64,000 bases of DNA, from assembly GCF_006443685.1 (NCBI RefSeq), contig NZ_VFYP01000001.1, positions 2,931,532 through 2,995,531 of the forward strand, in the 5' to 3' direction. Shown here one piece after another: positions 53,365 through 62,325 of the stretch. This DNA comes from Rhizobium glycinendophyticum (GTDB lineage: Bacteria; Pseudomonadota; Alphaproteobacteria; Rhizobiales; Rhizobiaceae). The notes under the pieces are model-generated. The model was given only the letters and a program-made list of their open reading frames with translations, ran no database searches and was not told the origin of the DNA. Position 1 is the stretch's first letter. The number at the start of each line of letters is the position of its first letter. Position numbers and translations under genes: made by a program.

Positions 53365-55296
53365 ATGTTCAGACACTTGCGAATTGGCCTATTGAGCGCA
53401 TCCGTGCTCGCCCTTTCCACAGGCGCCGCCCTCGCCGATTTCGAACTCAACATCCTCCACATCAACGATCTGCATTCCCGCATCGAAGCGATCAACAAAT
53501 CTGATTCCACCTGCTCTCCCGACGATGCCGCGAAGAACGAGTGCTTCGGCGGCATAGCCCGCGTAAAGGCGGCGATCGATGCGCGCCGCGCCGAACTCAA
53601 GGATAAGAACGTGCTGACGCTCGATGCGGGCGACCAATTCCAGGGCTCGTTGTTCTACACCACCTACAAGAGCGCCCCGATCGCCGAGTTCATGAACGGC
53701 ATCGGCTTCGATGCCATGGCGATTGGCAACCACGAATTCGACGACGGCCCGGAAGAACTCGCTAAGTTCATCGACGCCCTGAAATTCCCGATGATTTCGG
53801 GCAATACGCTGGCCGGCCTCAATTCTCCGGTCGCCAACAAGTTCAAGCCCTACATCATCAAGGAGTTCGGCGCCGACAAGGTCGCCGTCGTCTCGGTTCT
53901 TGCAACAGACACCGACGAGACCTCATCCCCGGGCGATGCCATCCTGTTTGCCGACGAGATCGGTTACCTGAAGGAGGCCGTGAAGGAGATTGAAGGCCAG
54001 GGCATCAACAAGATCGTGCTCTTGTCCCATGTCGGCTACGTCAAGGATCAGGAGATCGCGAAAGCCGTTGACGGCATCGACGTGATCGTCGGCGGCCACA
54101 GCCACACGCTTCTTTCCTCGACCGACGAAAAGGCCGCAGGCCCCTATCCGACCCTGGTGAAGAGCCCGTCCGGCAAGGACGTGCCGATCGTCACGGCCTA
54201 TGCCTATTCTAAATATCTCGGCGACCTGACTGTGACCTTCGATGATGCCGGCGTCGTCAAGTCCTCGTCCGGTGCGCCAAAACTGCTCGACGCCTCGGTA
54301 ACGCCTGATGCCGGCTTCACCGCTAAGGTCACCGAGCTTGCCGGCCCGATCGAAGAGGTCAAGCAGAAGGAAATCGGGGCCACAGCCGAAGCCATAGACG
54401 GCGCCCGCGAAACCTGCCGTGCGGTGGAATGCTCGATGGGCAATCTCGTCGCCGATGCCATGGTCGACCGCCTGCAGGATCAGGGCGTCACCATCGCCAT
54501 CCAGAACGGCGGCGGTCTGCGCGCCTCGATCGACGCCGGCACCGTTACCATGGGTGAAGTGCTGACGGTTCTTCCCTTCCAGAATACGCTAGCCTCCTTC
54601 CAGTTGAAGGGCTCCGACGTTGTTGCAGCCCTCGAAAACGGTGTGAGCCAGGTAGAAGAAGGGGCTGGCCGCTTCCCGCAGGTCTCGGGTCTCAAATACA
54701 CCTTCGACACGTCGAAGCCGGCTGGCAGCCGCGTTTCAGACGTTCTGGTGAAGGAGGGCGACAAGTTCGTCCCGATCGACGCCAACAAAATCTATGGCGT
54801 TGCCACCAACAACTACATGCGCGGCGGCGGCGATGGCTACAAGGTCTTCGCGACCGGCGGCCAGAACGCCTATGACTTCGGCCCGGGCCTCGAAACCGTG
54901 GTTGCGGACTACATCGCCAAGAACAGCCCCTACAAGCCCTATACCGACGGCCGCATCACCGTCGCCGAAGCGGCGGCTGCGGCGACGACGACGGCACCCG
55001 CTGCTGAAACACCGGCAGCGCCTGCTACCGAAACCCCTGCCACTTCCACCGCCCCCGCGACAGAGGCTCCCGCCGCTGCAGCACCGGCAGCGACCGCTCC
55101 GGCACCGACGGCAACCGAAACGGCCAAGTCCGTCGCTGAAACCGCCTACAAGGTGGTCGCCGGCGATAGCCTTTGGAAGATCGCCAAGGCCACCTATGGC
55201 GATGGTCTGTTGTGGAAGAAGATCGCCGAGGCGAACACGCTGCGTAACCCGGACCTCATCACGATTGGCAAGGAATTGCAGCTGCCGCCGAAGTAA
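53365..55296 (+). CDS. Secreted 5'-nucleotidase/metallophosphatase fused to LysM
   Basis: 643 residues. Signal peptide to about ALADF; calcineurin-like metal domain (about 25-300: LNILHINDLHSRIE, LDAGDQFQGSLFYT, AIGNHEFDDG, LLSHVGYVKDQEIA, VIVGGHSHT); 5'-nucleotidase C-terminal domain (about 330-525: NLVADAMVDRL, IQNGGGLRASIDAG, NNYMRGGGDGY); an Ala/Thr/Pro linker (about 535-595); and a C-terminal LysM (about 597-643: YKVVAGDSLWKIAKATYGDG). Periplasmic nucleotide scavenging as in UshA; the LysM should tether it to peptidoglycan. A GGAGA site precedes the ATG. Confidence 0.93.
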   Translation: MFRHLRIGLLSASVLALSTGAALADFELNILHINDLHSRIEAINKSDSTCSPDDAAKNECFGGIARVKAAIDARRAELKDKNVLTLDAGDQFQGSLFYTTYKSAPIAEFMNGIGFDAMAIGNHEFDDGPEELAKFIDALKFPMISGNTLAGLNSPVANKFKPYIIKEFGADKVAVVSVLATDTDETSSPGDAILFADEIGYLKEAVKEIEGQGINKIVLLSHVGYVKDQEIAKAVDGIDVIVGGHSHTLLSSTDEKAAGPYPTLVKSPSGKDVPIVTAYAYSKYLGDLTVTFDDAGVVKSSSGAPKLLDASVTPDAGFTAKVTELAGPIEEVKQKEIGATAEAIDGARETCRAVECSMGNLVADAMVDRLQDQGVTIAIQNGGGLRASIDAGTVTMGEVLTVLPFQNTLASFQLKGSDVVAALENGVSQVEEGAGRFPQVSGLKYTFDTSKPAGSRVSDVLVKEGDKFVPIDANKIYGVATNNYMRGGGDGYKVFATGGQNAYDFGPGLETVVADYIAKNSPYKPYTDGRITVAEAAAAATTTAPAAETPAAPATETPATSTAPATEAPAAAAPAATAPAPTATETAKSVAETAYKVVAGDSLWKIAKATYGDGLLWKKIAEANTLRNPDLITIGKELQLPPK

Positions 55297-55319
55297 GACG
55301 GTTCGCCGCATGCGCTTGC

Positions 55320-55350
55320 AGCCGGTCCGGGCTTCCCCGGGCCGGCTTTT
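55320..55350 (+). terminator. Terminator after the nucleotidase gene
   Basis: AGCCGG-T-CCGGG ... CCCGG-GCCGGCT stem followed by TTTTGCTTTT. Confidence 0.75.
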
Positions 55351-55422
55351 GCTTTTATCAGATGATCCCAGTGCCATATTTCGACGTATTGCTTCGCTGC
55401 AGCAAATCATCAGGACAATCCA

Positions 55423-56457
55423 ATGACCGCAATGCCCGCCCACTGGCCCTCCGACCATCCGCCCGTCAATTTCGGCAAGGTCGGCGTGCTCCTCGTCAAC
55501 CTCGGCACACCCGACGGCACGGACTACAAGTCCATGCGCCGCTATCTCGAGGAATTCCTGACGGACAAGCGCGTCATCGAGTGGTCCCGCTGGTTCTGGT
55601 ATCCCATCCTCTACGGCATCGTGCTCAACAAGCGCCCGCAGAAGGTCGGCAAGGCCTATGAAGAGATCTGGAACAAGGATCTCGATGAAAGCTATCTGCG
55701 CACATACACCCGCAGCCAGGCCGAGAAGCTCGCCGTTGCGTTGAAGGACTTGCCCAACGTGCATGTCGACTGGGCCATGCGCTACGGCCAGCCGGCAATC
55801 CAGGCGAAGATGAACGAGATGCAGAAGGCGGGTTGCGAACGCATCCTCGTCTACCCGCTCTATCCGCAATACGCGGCAGCCACCACCGCGACGGTCAATG
55901 ACGAGGCCTTCAAGGCGCTCTTAAAGATGCGTTGGCAGCCGGCGCTGCGCACGGTGCCGCAATATGCCGATGATCCCGTCTATATCGCCTCGCTGGCAAA
56001 CTCGATTACCGAGCACCTCGCCACCCTCGACTGGGAACCGGAACTCGTGATCACCTCCTATCACGGCATCCCGCGCTCCTACTTCATGAAGGGTGACCCC
56101 TATCACTGCCAGTGTTACAAGACGACGCGTCTGCTGCGCGACTATCTCGGCTGGGAGAAGGAAAAGCTGATGGTAACCTTCCAGTCCCGCTTCGGGCCGG
56201 AAGAATGGCTGCAGCCCTACACCGATAAAACCGTCGAGAAGCTGGCCAAGGAAGGCGTCAAGCGGATCGCCATCCTCAATCCCGGCTTCGTTTCCGACTG
56301 CCTGGAAACGCTTGAGGAAATCGCCGGCGAAGCAGGTGAAGAATTCCTCCACAATGGCGGCGAGAAATTTACCCACATTCCCTGCCTCAACGACAGCGAC
56401 AACGGCATGCGCGTGATCGAGAATGTCGTGCGCCGCGAGTTGCAGGGCTGGGTCTGA
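55423..56457 (+). CDS. hemH: Ferrochelatase
   Basis: 344 residues. Inserts Fe2+ into protoporphyrin IX, last step of haem synthesis. VGVLLVNLGTPDGTDYKSMR-RYLEEFLTDKRVIEW, WAMRYGQPAIQAKMNEMQKA, VYPLYPQYAAATTATVND, catalytic-site SYHGIPRSYFMKGDPYHCQC (His about 214) and FVSDCLETLEEIAGEAGEEF are all present. Expressed alone; a long-looped hairpin (TCGCGGCAGG / CCTGCCGCGA, 56467-56502) follows without a T-tract. Confidence 0.96.
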   Translation: MTAMPAHWPSDHPPVNFGKVGVLLVNLGTPDGTDYKSMRRYLEEFLTDKRVIEWSRWFWYPILYGIVLNKRPQKVGKAYEEIWNKDLDESYLRTYTRSQAEKLAVALKDLPNVHVDWAMRYGQPAIQAKMNEMQKAGCERILVYPLYPQYAAATTATVNDEAFKALLKMRWQPALRTVPQYADDPVYIASLANSITEHLATLDWEPELVITSYHGIPRSYFMKGDPYHCQCYKTTRLLRDYLGWEKEKLMVTFQSRFGPEEWLQPYTDKTVEKLAKEGVKRIAILNPGFVSDCLETLEEIAGEAGEEFLHNGGEKFTHIPCLNDSDNGMRVIENVVRRELQGWV

Positions 56458-56854
56458 AGACACGCATCGCGGCAGGCACACCTCATGCTGCTCCTGCCGC
56501 GAAATCTCGGCGGTATGTGCCGAACGGATGCGCGAGATAATGCGCAAGGGCCATATTTCAGCCGCAGCGAACACAACCGAAATGCGAGCTCCCCTCGCAT
56601 TCGGTCTTGATCGAATCGATGAGCGAATTTCAGGCATTCTATTGATGCATCTATGAAATCGCGATGTTACCGATACCATTGACCATCGGCGAGCGACATG
56701 ACACCGACAACCAGTAGCTGTCCAGACCGTTGAAGAGATCTGATCACCTCTCCATCTAATTGAATTTTATTATGATTTTATAGGTGTGAATTCTTATATT
56801 AAGAGTGCGTTTAACAATGACTGCTAGAATTCTGGGCAACTGAAGGAGTTTGCC
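56458..56854. other. Intergenic region with AT-rich segment before the Cache-protein gene
   Basis: The 397-base gap holds the hemH hairpin (56467-56502), a second dyad ATGCGAG-CTCCC-CTCGCAT (56581-56599) and, at about 56751-56816, a stretch that is strikingly AT-rich for this genome and includes TATATT (56795-56800) as a possible -10 box. No gene is supported inside it; AAGGAG precedes the next ATG. Confidence 0.5.
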
Positions 56855-57463
56855 ATGAGAATTCTGAAATCGACTGCAGCCATCGCTGTCCTGGCCCTGT
56901 CCGTGGGCCCGGTTCTGGCTGAGCCGCCGAAGCCCGACGTTGCCAAGCTTGTCACGCCTGCGATCATCGCAGATATGCGCAAGTTCATCGATACCGAAAT
57001 CGTGCAGGTGTCCGTCGAAGCCCAGAACCAGCGCTTCAACAACCTGTCGCAGGACAAGATCGACGCACTCGACAACCAGTGGAAGGCCGAGCGCGAAGCT
57101 GCCGACAAGCCGCTGATCGCAGCAACCCTGTCGAGCCCGCTCTCCGTGTATCTCGCCCGCATCCAGGGCAAATCCCTCGGCCTTTATGCCGAAGTCTTCG
57201 TCATGGACCAGACGGGCCTGAACGTCGGCCAGAGCTCTGTCACCAGCGACTTCTGGCAGGGTGACGAAGATAAATACCAAAAGACCTTTGCCGTTGGCGA
57301 TGATGCGCTCTTCATCGATGAACCCGAGTGGGACGACGAAGCCAAGATCTGGCGCGACCAGGTGAGCTTCACCATTCAGTCGGCGGACAAGAAAAAGATC
57401 GGTGCCGTCACGGTCGAATTGAACCTGACGGAACTCGAAAGGCGTATGCAGGCCGGTTCCTGA
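56855..57463 (+). CDS. Secreted Cache/PDC-like sensor protein
   Basis: 202 residues: cleavable signal peptide (to about VLAEPP), a helical stretch with FIDTEIVQVSVEAQNQRF, then a PDC/Cache-like sheet region: IQGKSLGLYAEVFVMDQTGL-NVGQSSVTSDFWQGDE, GDDALFIDEPEWDD, WRDQVSFTIQSADKKKIGAV-TVELNLTELERRM. No membrane helix or output domain follows, so it appears to be a free periplasmic Cache domain. It lies 80 bases before a chemoreceptor gene on the same strand, suggesting a ligand-binding partner. Fold assignment is by pattern only. Confidence 0.7.
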   Translation: MRILKSTAAIAVLALSVGPVLAEPPKPDVAKLVTPAIIADMRKFIDTEIVQVSVEAQNQRFNNLSQDKIDALDNQWKAEREAADKPLIAATLSSPLSVYLARIQGKSLGLYAEVFVMDQTGLNVGQSSVTSDFWQGDEDKYQKTFAVGDDALFIDEPEWDDEAKIWRDQVSFTIQSADKKKIGAVTVELNLTELERRMQAGS

Positions 57464-57543
57464 GTGACCGCCACGGCGCCATGATGGTGGCCGTGTCCGC
57501 AAACCATGTTGCACACTCTCCCCTATAGAGACGGGAATAGACC

Positions 57544-59517
57544 ATGCTGAAGAATATCTCTGTCAGCGCCAAGGGCTTCGTCGCCTTCGGCATTCTGGCA
57601 GCCATCGCCATCGCCTCGTCGACATTCATCTACAATCGGGCCCTGGTCGCCAATCATCAGGTCGAAGAAAGCGAACTGGTGAACCAGCTCGTGGACACGA
57701 TTATCGAATTTTCCGGCGACCTGTCTTTGACGGACCTGAACCTCAAGACCTTCCTCTTGACCGGCAACCGCGAATATTCGGCGGCAGCCGAAGCCGGAAT
57801 GGCCGAGGTCGTGAGCGACATGGGCCAGCTGGAAAAGCTGTTCAGCGAACAGGCTCCCGCAGAGTTGCCGAAGCTCAAGGAAGCATTTGCCGCCGTCAGC
57901 GATTGGCGCACGAAAATCGTGGAGCGCCAGATTTCGCTGATGCGTGATCCCCAGTCGGTTGAACTGGCCCGCGCCATCGAAGTGACAGGAGAAGGCGAAA
58001 AGCTCGTCAAGTCCTTCAATGCGAGCCTTCAGGACGTGAAGTCCGCCATGGCGACCCGCGCCCAGGCGTCAGCGGCGACCCAGCATGACGCGCTGGATAT
58101 CGTGGAGAATGTCAGTCTCCTCGCGTCCCTCGTCGTCGGGATCGCTGCCATTCTCATGAGCTTCCTGAACTTCCAGCTCGTATCTCGTCCCCTCGGCAAG
58201 CTCGCCGAAGCTACGTCGCGCCTTGCCAATGGCGACCTCGACGTCAGCATCGAGCAGGGCGGCAAGGATGAGATCGGCCGCATGGCAGGTTCCATGCAGA
58301 TCTTCCGCGAAGCAGCCATCGCCAACAAGCGGCTCGAGGCTGAAGCAGAGGAAAACCGCAAGCGTGCCGAGGCAGACCGCATCGCGGACCAGCAGCGCGC
58401 CGAGGCGGATGCCGCAGAACGTCTGCGCATCGCGACGTCCGGTCTCGCGTCCGGTCTGCAGCGCCTCGCATCGGGTGACCTCGCCTTCCAGATCAACGAA
58501 GCCTTTGCGCCGGACTTCGAACAGCTGCGCCACGACTTCAACCTGTCAGTCCGCCAGCTGAACACGACGCTCGCCGGTATCACCAACAGCGTCGCAACCA
58601 TGGAAACCGGTACCCGCGAAATCGCCTCGGGCACCGACCATCTGTCGAAGCGCACTGAACAGCAGGCAGCCGCCCTCGAAGAAACCGCAGCAGCCGTCGA
58701 GGAAATCACGGCCAATGTGGTCAACTCGACCAAGCGCACCGAAGAAGCCCGCAGCGTCGCGTCGCAGGCCAATACTTCGGCCAACCAGTCCTCGGACGTC
58801 GTCGCCCGGGCCGAAGAAGCCATGCGCCGCATCGAAGGCTCGTCACAGCAGATCTCCAACATCATCGGAGTGATTGACGAAATCGCCTTCCAGACGAACC
58901 TGCTCGCCCTTAACGCCGGCGTCGAAGCCGCCCGCGCAGGCGAAGCCGGCAAGGGCTTTGCCGTCGTCGCCCAGGAAGTGCGCGAACTCGCCCAGCGGTC
59001 CGCGAACGCCGCCAAGGAGATCAAGGCACTCATCCAGAACTCGTCGACGGAAGTTGCCGGCGGTGTCGATCTCGTCCGCAAGACCGGCGAGGCACTGCGG
59101 ACCATCGGTGGCCTCATCAGTGAGATGAACACCCATATGGATGCAATCGCGATCTCGGCCAAGGAACAGGCAACGGGTCTCTCCGAAGTCAACCATGCGG
59201 TCAACGCCATGGACCAGACGACGCAGCAGAACGCAGCCATGGTCGAGGAATCCAATGCCGCCTCCGGCGCACTCGCTGCCGAAGCCGCCAAGCTCCGCGA
59301 CCTGATCTCGCACTTCAAGATCGAAGGCACGCAGACGGCCCAGGCAAGCGCGCTCCGCGACACAGCCCGCGCCATGGCGCGTCCGAGCCAGTCAGCAGCA
59401 CCGGCAGCACGCCCGACAACGCCGCGCCCCGCGACACAGCAGGCTCGTTCATCAGCCCCTGCCCCGCGCGCCCACGGCAATGCCGCCGTCGCCCAGGACA
59501 ACTGGGAAGAGTTCTGA
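57544..59517 (+). CDS. Methyl-accepting chemotaxis protein with helical periplasmic sensor
   Basis: 657 residues. TM1 about 10-30; an all-helical periplasmic region 31-185 (4HB/CHASE3-like: [37 protein letters not shown]); TM2 about 188-210; HAMP about 211-263; a second HAMP-like unit about 300-345 ([14 protein letters not shown]); signalling domain with [21 protein letters not shown]; Pro/Ala-rich tail and terminal NWEEF. A helical-bundle sensor often reads a partner periplasmic protein, and a secreted Cache-like protein is encoded just upstream. GGGAA lies 8-12 bases before the ATG. Confidence 0.94.
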   Translation: MLKNISVSAKGFVAFGILAAIAIASSTFIYNRALVANHQVEESELVNQLVDTIIEFSGDLSLTDLNLKTFLLTGNREYSAAAEAGMAEVVSDMGQLEKLFSEQAPAELPKLKEAFAAVSDWRTKIVERQISLMRDPQSVELARAIEVTGEGEKLVKSFNASLQDVKSAMATRAQASAATQHDALDIVENVSLLASLVVGIAAILMSFLNFQLVSRPLGKLAEATSRLANGDLDVSIEQGGKDEIGRMAGSMQIFREAAIANKRLEAEAEENRKRAEADRIADQQRAEADAAERLRIATSGLASGLQRLASGDLAFQINEAFAPDFEQLRHDFNLSVRQLNTTLAGITNSVATMETGTREIASGTDHLSKRTEQQAAALEETAAAVEEITANVVNSTKRTEEARSVASQANTSANQSSDVVARAEEAMRRIEGSSQQISNIIGVIDEIAFQTNLLALNAGVEAARAGEAGKGFAVVAQEVRELAQRSANAAKEIKALIQNSSTEVAGGVDLVRKTGEALRTIGGLISEMNTHMDAIAISAKEQATGLSEVNHAVNAMDQTTQQNAAMVEESNAASGALAAEAAKLRDLISHFKIEGTQTAQASALRDTARAMARPSQSAAPAARPTTPRPATQQARSSAPAPRAHGNAAVAQDNWEEF

Positions 59518-59556
59518 GCACGGCTGCGAATGCAAGATCGCGAGCACACGATGATG

Positions 59557-59586
59557 AAAGGCGGAGGATCATCCTCCGCCTTTTTT
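59557..59586 (+). terminator. Terminator after the second chemoreceptor gene
   Basis: AAAGGCGGAGGAT-C-ATCCTCCGCCTTT, near-perfect palindrome followed by TTTTTT. Confidence 0.95.
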
Positions 59587-59717
59587 CCGTTTAGGGTGCT
59601 GTTGATGCCTTCTGCCTCGCCCGGCTGACAAACCAACCCTTGCAAACCACGGGACATATCCCGATGTTAACCGCATGCTACGCGGCGCTTGGTAGCCGCA
59701 AGAGGAGGGGTTAACGC

Positions 59718-60752
59718 ATGCTCGCAGGTCCGGATATCGTCGTCATTGCGCTTGTAGCGCTGGTCGTTCTCGTTCTTTTCGCCGGGATCAAGACGGTGCC
59801 GCAGGGCTATCGCTACACAATCGAGCGGTTTGGCCGCTATACCCGTACACTGGAGCCCGGCCTCAACCTGATCGTGCCCTTTATCGAGCGCATTGGCGCC
59901 AAGATGAATGTCATGGAACAGGTGCTCGACGTCCCGACCCAGGAGGTGATCACCAAGGACAACGCCTCGGTCTCGGCCGACGCCGTCGCCTTCTACCAGG
60001 TGCTGAACGCAGCCGAAGCCGCCTATCAGGTGGCCAATCTCGAAAACGCCATCCTCAACCTGACCATGACCAATATCCGCTCGGTCATGGGTTCCATGGA
60101 CCTCGACGAACTTCTGTCGAACCGGGAGGTGATCAACGACCGCCTGCTCAAGGTCGTCGACGAAGCCGTCCGCCCCTGGGGCATCAAGGTCACCCGCGTC
60201 GAGATCAAGGATATCCAGCCGCCGGTCGACCTGGTCGACGCCATGGGCCGCCAGATGAAGGCCGAGCGCGAAAAGCGCGCCCAGGTGCTCGAAGCGGAAG
60301 GTTTCCGCAATGCGCAGATCCTGCGCGCCGAGGGGGCCAAGCAGTCGGCGATCCTCGAAGCCGAAGGCCAGCGCGAGGCAGCCTATCGCGAAGCCGAAGC
60401 CCGCGAGCGTCTGGCGGAAGCCGAAGCGAAGGCGACGCGCCTGGTCTCCGAAGCCATCGCCGCCGGGGACCTCAACGCCATCAACTATTTCGTTGCGCAA
60501 AAATACACCGAAGCCATGACCTCGATCGGCACCGCCAGCAATTCCAAGATCGTGTTGATGCCGATGGAAGCCTCGGCTCTTGTCGGCTCGCTTGGGGGCA
60601 TTGGCGCCATTGCCCGCGAAGTCTTCGGTGACCAAGGCACACGACCCGTACGGCCGGCCACGCCGGCGGCCCCGGCCGCAGCAACACGCGTCACGCCCCC
60701 CGCGCGCACCACACCCACCGTCAATCCCTTCGGCCCCAGCAGCGAGACGTGA
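59718..60752 (+). CDS. SPFH/band-7 protein (QmcA/stomatin-like)
   Basis: 344 residues. Single N-terminal membrane helix (about 5-25), then the SPFH domain: [78 protein letters not shown], then a coiled coil rich in AEAR (about 180-265) and an Ala/Pro tail. Such proteins form large membrane-associated assemblies tied to protease and lipid-domain control. GAGGAGGGG lies eight bases upstream. Paired with an NfeD gene as usual. Confidence 0.94.
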   Translation: MLAGPDIVVIALVALVVLVLFAGIKTVPQGYRYTIERFGRYTRTLEPGLNLIVPFIERIGAKMNVMEQVLDVPTQEVITKDNASVSADAVAFYQVLNAAEAAYQVANLENAILNLTMTNIRSVMGSMDLDELLSNREVINDRLLKVVDEAVRPWGIKVTRVEIKDIQPPVDLVDAMGRQMKAEREKRAQVLEAEGFRNAQILRAEGAKQSAILEAEGQREAAYREAEARERLAEAEAKATRLVSEAIAAGDLNAINYFVAQKYTEAMTSIGTASNSKIVLMPMEASALVGSLGGIGAIAREVFGDQGTRPVRPATPAAPAAATRVTPPARTTPTVNPFGPSSET

Positions 60753-60754
60753 CG

Positions 60755-61213
60755 ATGACTGCCCGCATCGTCACCGAACTCGGTCCCTGGAGCTGGTGGG
60801 TGCTCGGCATGCTGCTGCTCGCTGCCGAACTGTTGATGCCCGGTGTTTTCCTGGTCTGGATCGGGCTTGCAGCGCTCGCAACCGGCGCTCTGTCCCTGCT
60901 GTTGTGGGACCTCGCCGTCTGGAGCTGGCAGGTACAGGCACTGGCCTTCGCCTTCGCCTCCGTCGCCTTTACCCTCGCCGGCCGCCGCTATTACGGTCGC
61001 GCGGATATCGGCAGCGACGAACCGCTCCTCAACCAGCGCGGCGCGAGCCTCGTCGGTCGCACGGCGACACTTGCTGAGCCGATCCGCGAGGGCCGCGGCC
61101 GCATTCGTCTGGATGACACCTTCTGGATCGTCTCCGGCCCCGATCTTGCTGCCGGCACTCGTGTGCGCGTCGTCTCCAGCAACGGCCGTGACTTGACGGT
61201 GGAAGAAACCTGA
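60755..61213 (+). CDS. NfeD-family membrane protein
   Basis: 152 residues. Two to three membrane helices (about 12-75: WWVLGMLLLAAELLMPGVFL-VWIGLAALATGALSLL) followed by a small OB-fold domain (about 90-150: LVGRTATLAEPIREGRGRIR, LDDTFWIVSG, VVSSNGRDLTVEE). Short NfeD proteins act with the SPFH partner encoded immediately upstream. An alternative GTG at 60749 would overlap the SPFH stop by four bases (GTGA); either way the genes are coupled. Confidence 0.92.
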   Translation: MTARIVTELGPWSWWVLGMLLLAAELLMPGVFLVWIGLAALATGALSLLLWDLAVWSWQVQALAFAFASVAFTLAGRRYYGRADIGSDEPLLNQRGASLVGRTATLAEPIREGRGRIRLDDTFWIVSGPDLAAGTRVRVVSSNGRDLTVEET

Positions 61214-61228
61214 TGGGCTGGCGAACCC

Positions 61229-62224
61229 TCAGGCGACACCAATGCGCAGCAGGTCGTGGAAGTGGATGAGGCCGATCGGATGATCGTGCTCGTCGACCAC
61301 CATCAGCGCGCCGATCCCGAGCTTGTTGATCATTGCCGCCGCCGTGGTCGCAAGGGCATCGCCTTGGATCACCTTGGGATTGGCCGTCATCACATGCTCG
61401 ACATTGAGGACGGAGAGATCGCGCGCCAGATTGCGGGCCATGTCGCCCTCTGTCACGATACCGCAAAGCTTGCCGCCGGCATCCACCACGCCAACGCAGC
61501 CGAAGCGCTTGTGCGACAGTGTCTTGACCGCCTCCGGCATCGACGTGCCGAGCGGCACCAGCGGCAACCGCTCGCCGGTATGCATGATGTCGCGCACATG
61601 GGTCAGAGCAGCACCCAGCTTGCCGCCGGGATGGAAGGTGCGGAAGTCCGAGGGCGAGAAACCGCGGGCCTCGAGCAGCGCAATCGCGATGGCATCGCCT
61701 ATCGCCAGTTGCAGCACGGCAGACGTGGTCGGCGCCAGTCCGTGCGGGCAGGCTTCCGTCACCTTCGGCATCAGGAGCACGACATCGGCATTGCGGGCCA
61801 GCGTTGAATTCTCGCCCGAGGTGATCGCAATGAGTGGGATCGAGAACCGGCGGGAGAAGGCGAGAATACCCTGTAGCTCGGTCGTTTCGCCGCCCCAGGA
61901 AATGGCGAGGATCGCATCGTCCTGTGCGATCATGCCCAGATCGCCGTGATTGGCCTCCGAGGGATGCACGAAAAAGGCCGGCGTGCCGGTCGAAGCGAAG
62001 GTCGCGGCAATCTTCGAGCCGATATGGCCGCTCTTGCCGACCCCGGTAACGATGACCCGGCCGCTGATATCGCCGATGGCCTTGACGGCATTGCCGAAGG
62101 GCGCAGCGAGCGGCCCTGCAAGGACATCTTCCAGCACCTTCAACCCCTCCCGCTCGGTCGCAACGACCCGGATCGCGGACTGTGTGGCACTGGCTTCGAC
62201 GAGATTGACGGCGCGCTTGATCAT
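61229..62224 (-). CDS. kdsD: Arabinose-5-phosphate isomerase (KpsF/GutQ/KdsD)
   Basis: 331 residues: SIS domain (about 35-175; VIVTGVGKSGHIGSKIAATF, STGTPAFFVHPSEANHGDLG, ISWGGETTEL, ITSGENSTLARNADVVLLMP) and two CBS domains (about 205-331; VRDIMHTGERLPLVPLGTSM, HVMTANPKVIQGDALATTAA). Converts ribulose-5-phosphate to arabinose-5-phosphate for Kdo in LPS. AAGGGACGGGCC precedes the ATG. It converges on the NfeD gene and is divergent from the outer-membrane barrel gene. Confidence 0.94.
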   Translation of the reverse strand: MIKRAVNLVEASATQSAIRVVATEREGLKVLEDVLAGPLAAPFGNAVKAIGDISGRVIVTGVGKSGHIGSKIAATFASTGTPAFFVHPSEANHGDLGMIAQDDAILAISWGGETTELQGILAFSRRFSIPLIAITSGENSTLARNADVVLLMPKVTEACPHGLAPTTSAVLQLAIGDAIAIALLEARGFSPSDFRTFHPGGKLGAALTHVRDIMHTGERLPLVPLGTSMPEAVKTLSHKRFGCVGVVDAGGKLCGIVTEGDMARNLARDLSVLNVEHVMTANPKVIQGDALATTAAAMINKLGIGALMVVDEHDHPIGLIHFHDLLRIGVA

Positions 62225-62309
62225 GGCCCGTCCCTTACTGCGTTTGGGCGTCTCTGTAAATCAGACCCGCGCAGGCCCCCCGCCGAAACCAAACATTAAC
62301 CACCAGGCT

Positions 62310-62323
62310 TTACCTTTCGGTAA
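62310..62323. promoter_or_regulatory. Dyad just upstream of the beta-barrel gene
   Basis: TTACC-TTTC-GGTAA, a perfect five-bp inverted repeat ending two bases before the ATG at 62326. Its core ACCTTTCGGT is identical to that of the ArsR-gene dyad at 31836-31851. Confidence 0.4.
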
Positions 62324-62325
62324 GC

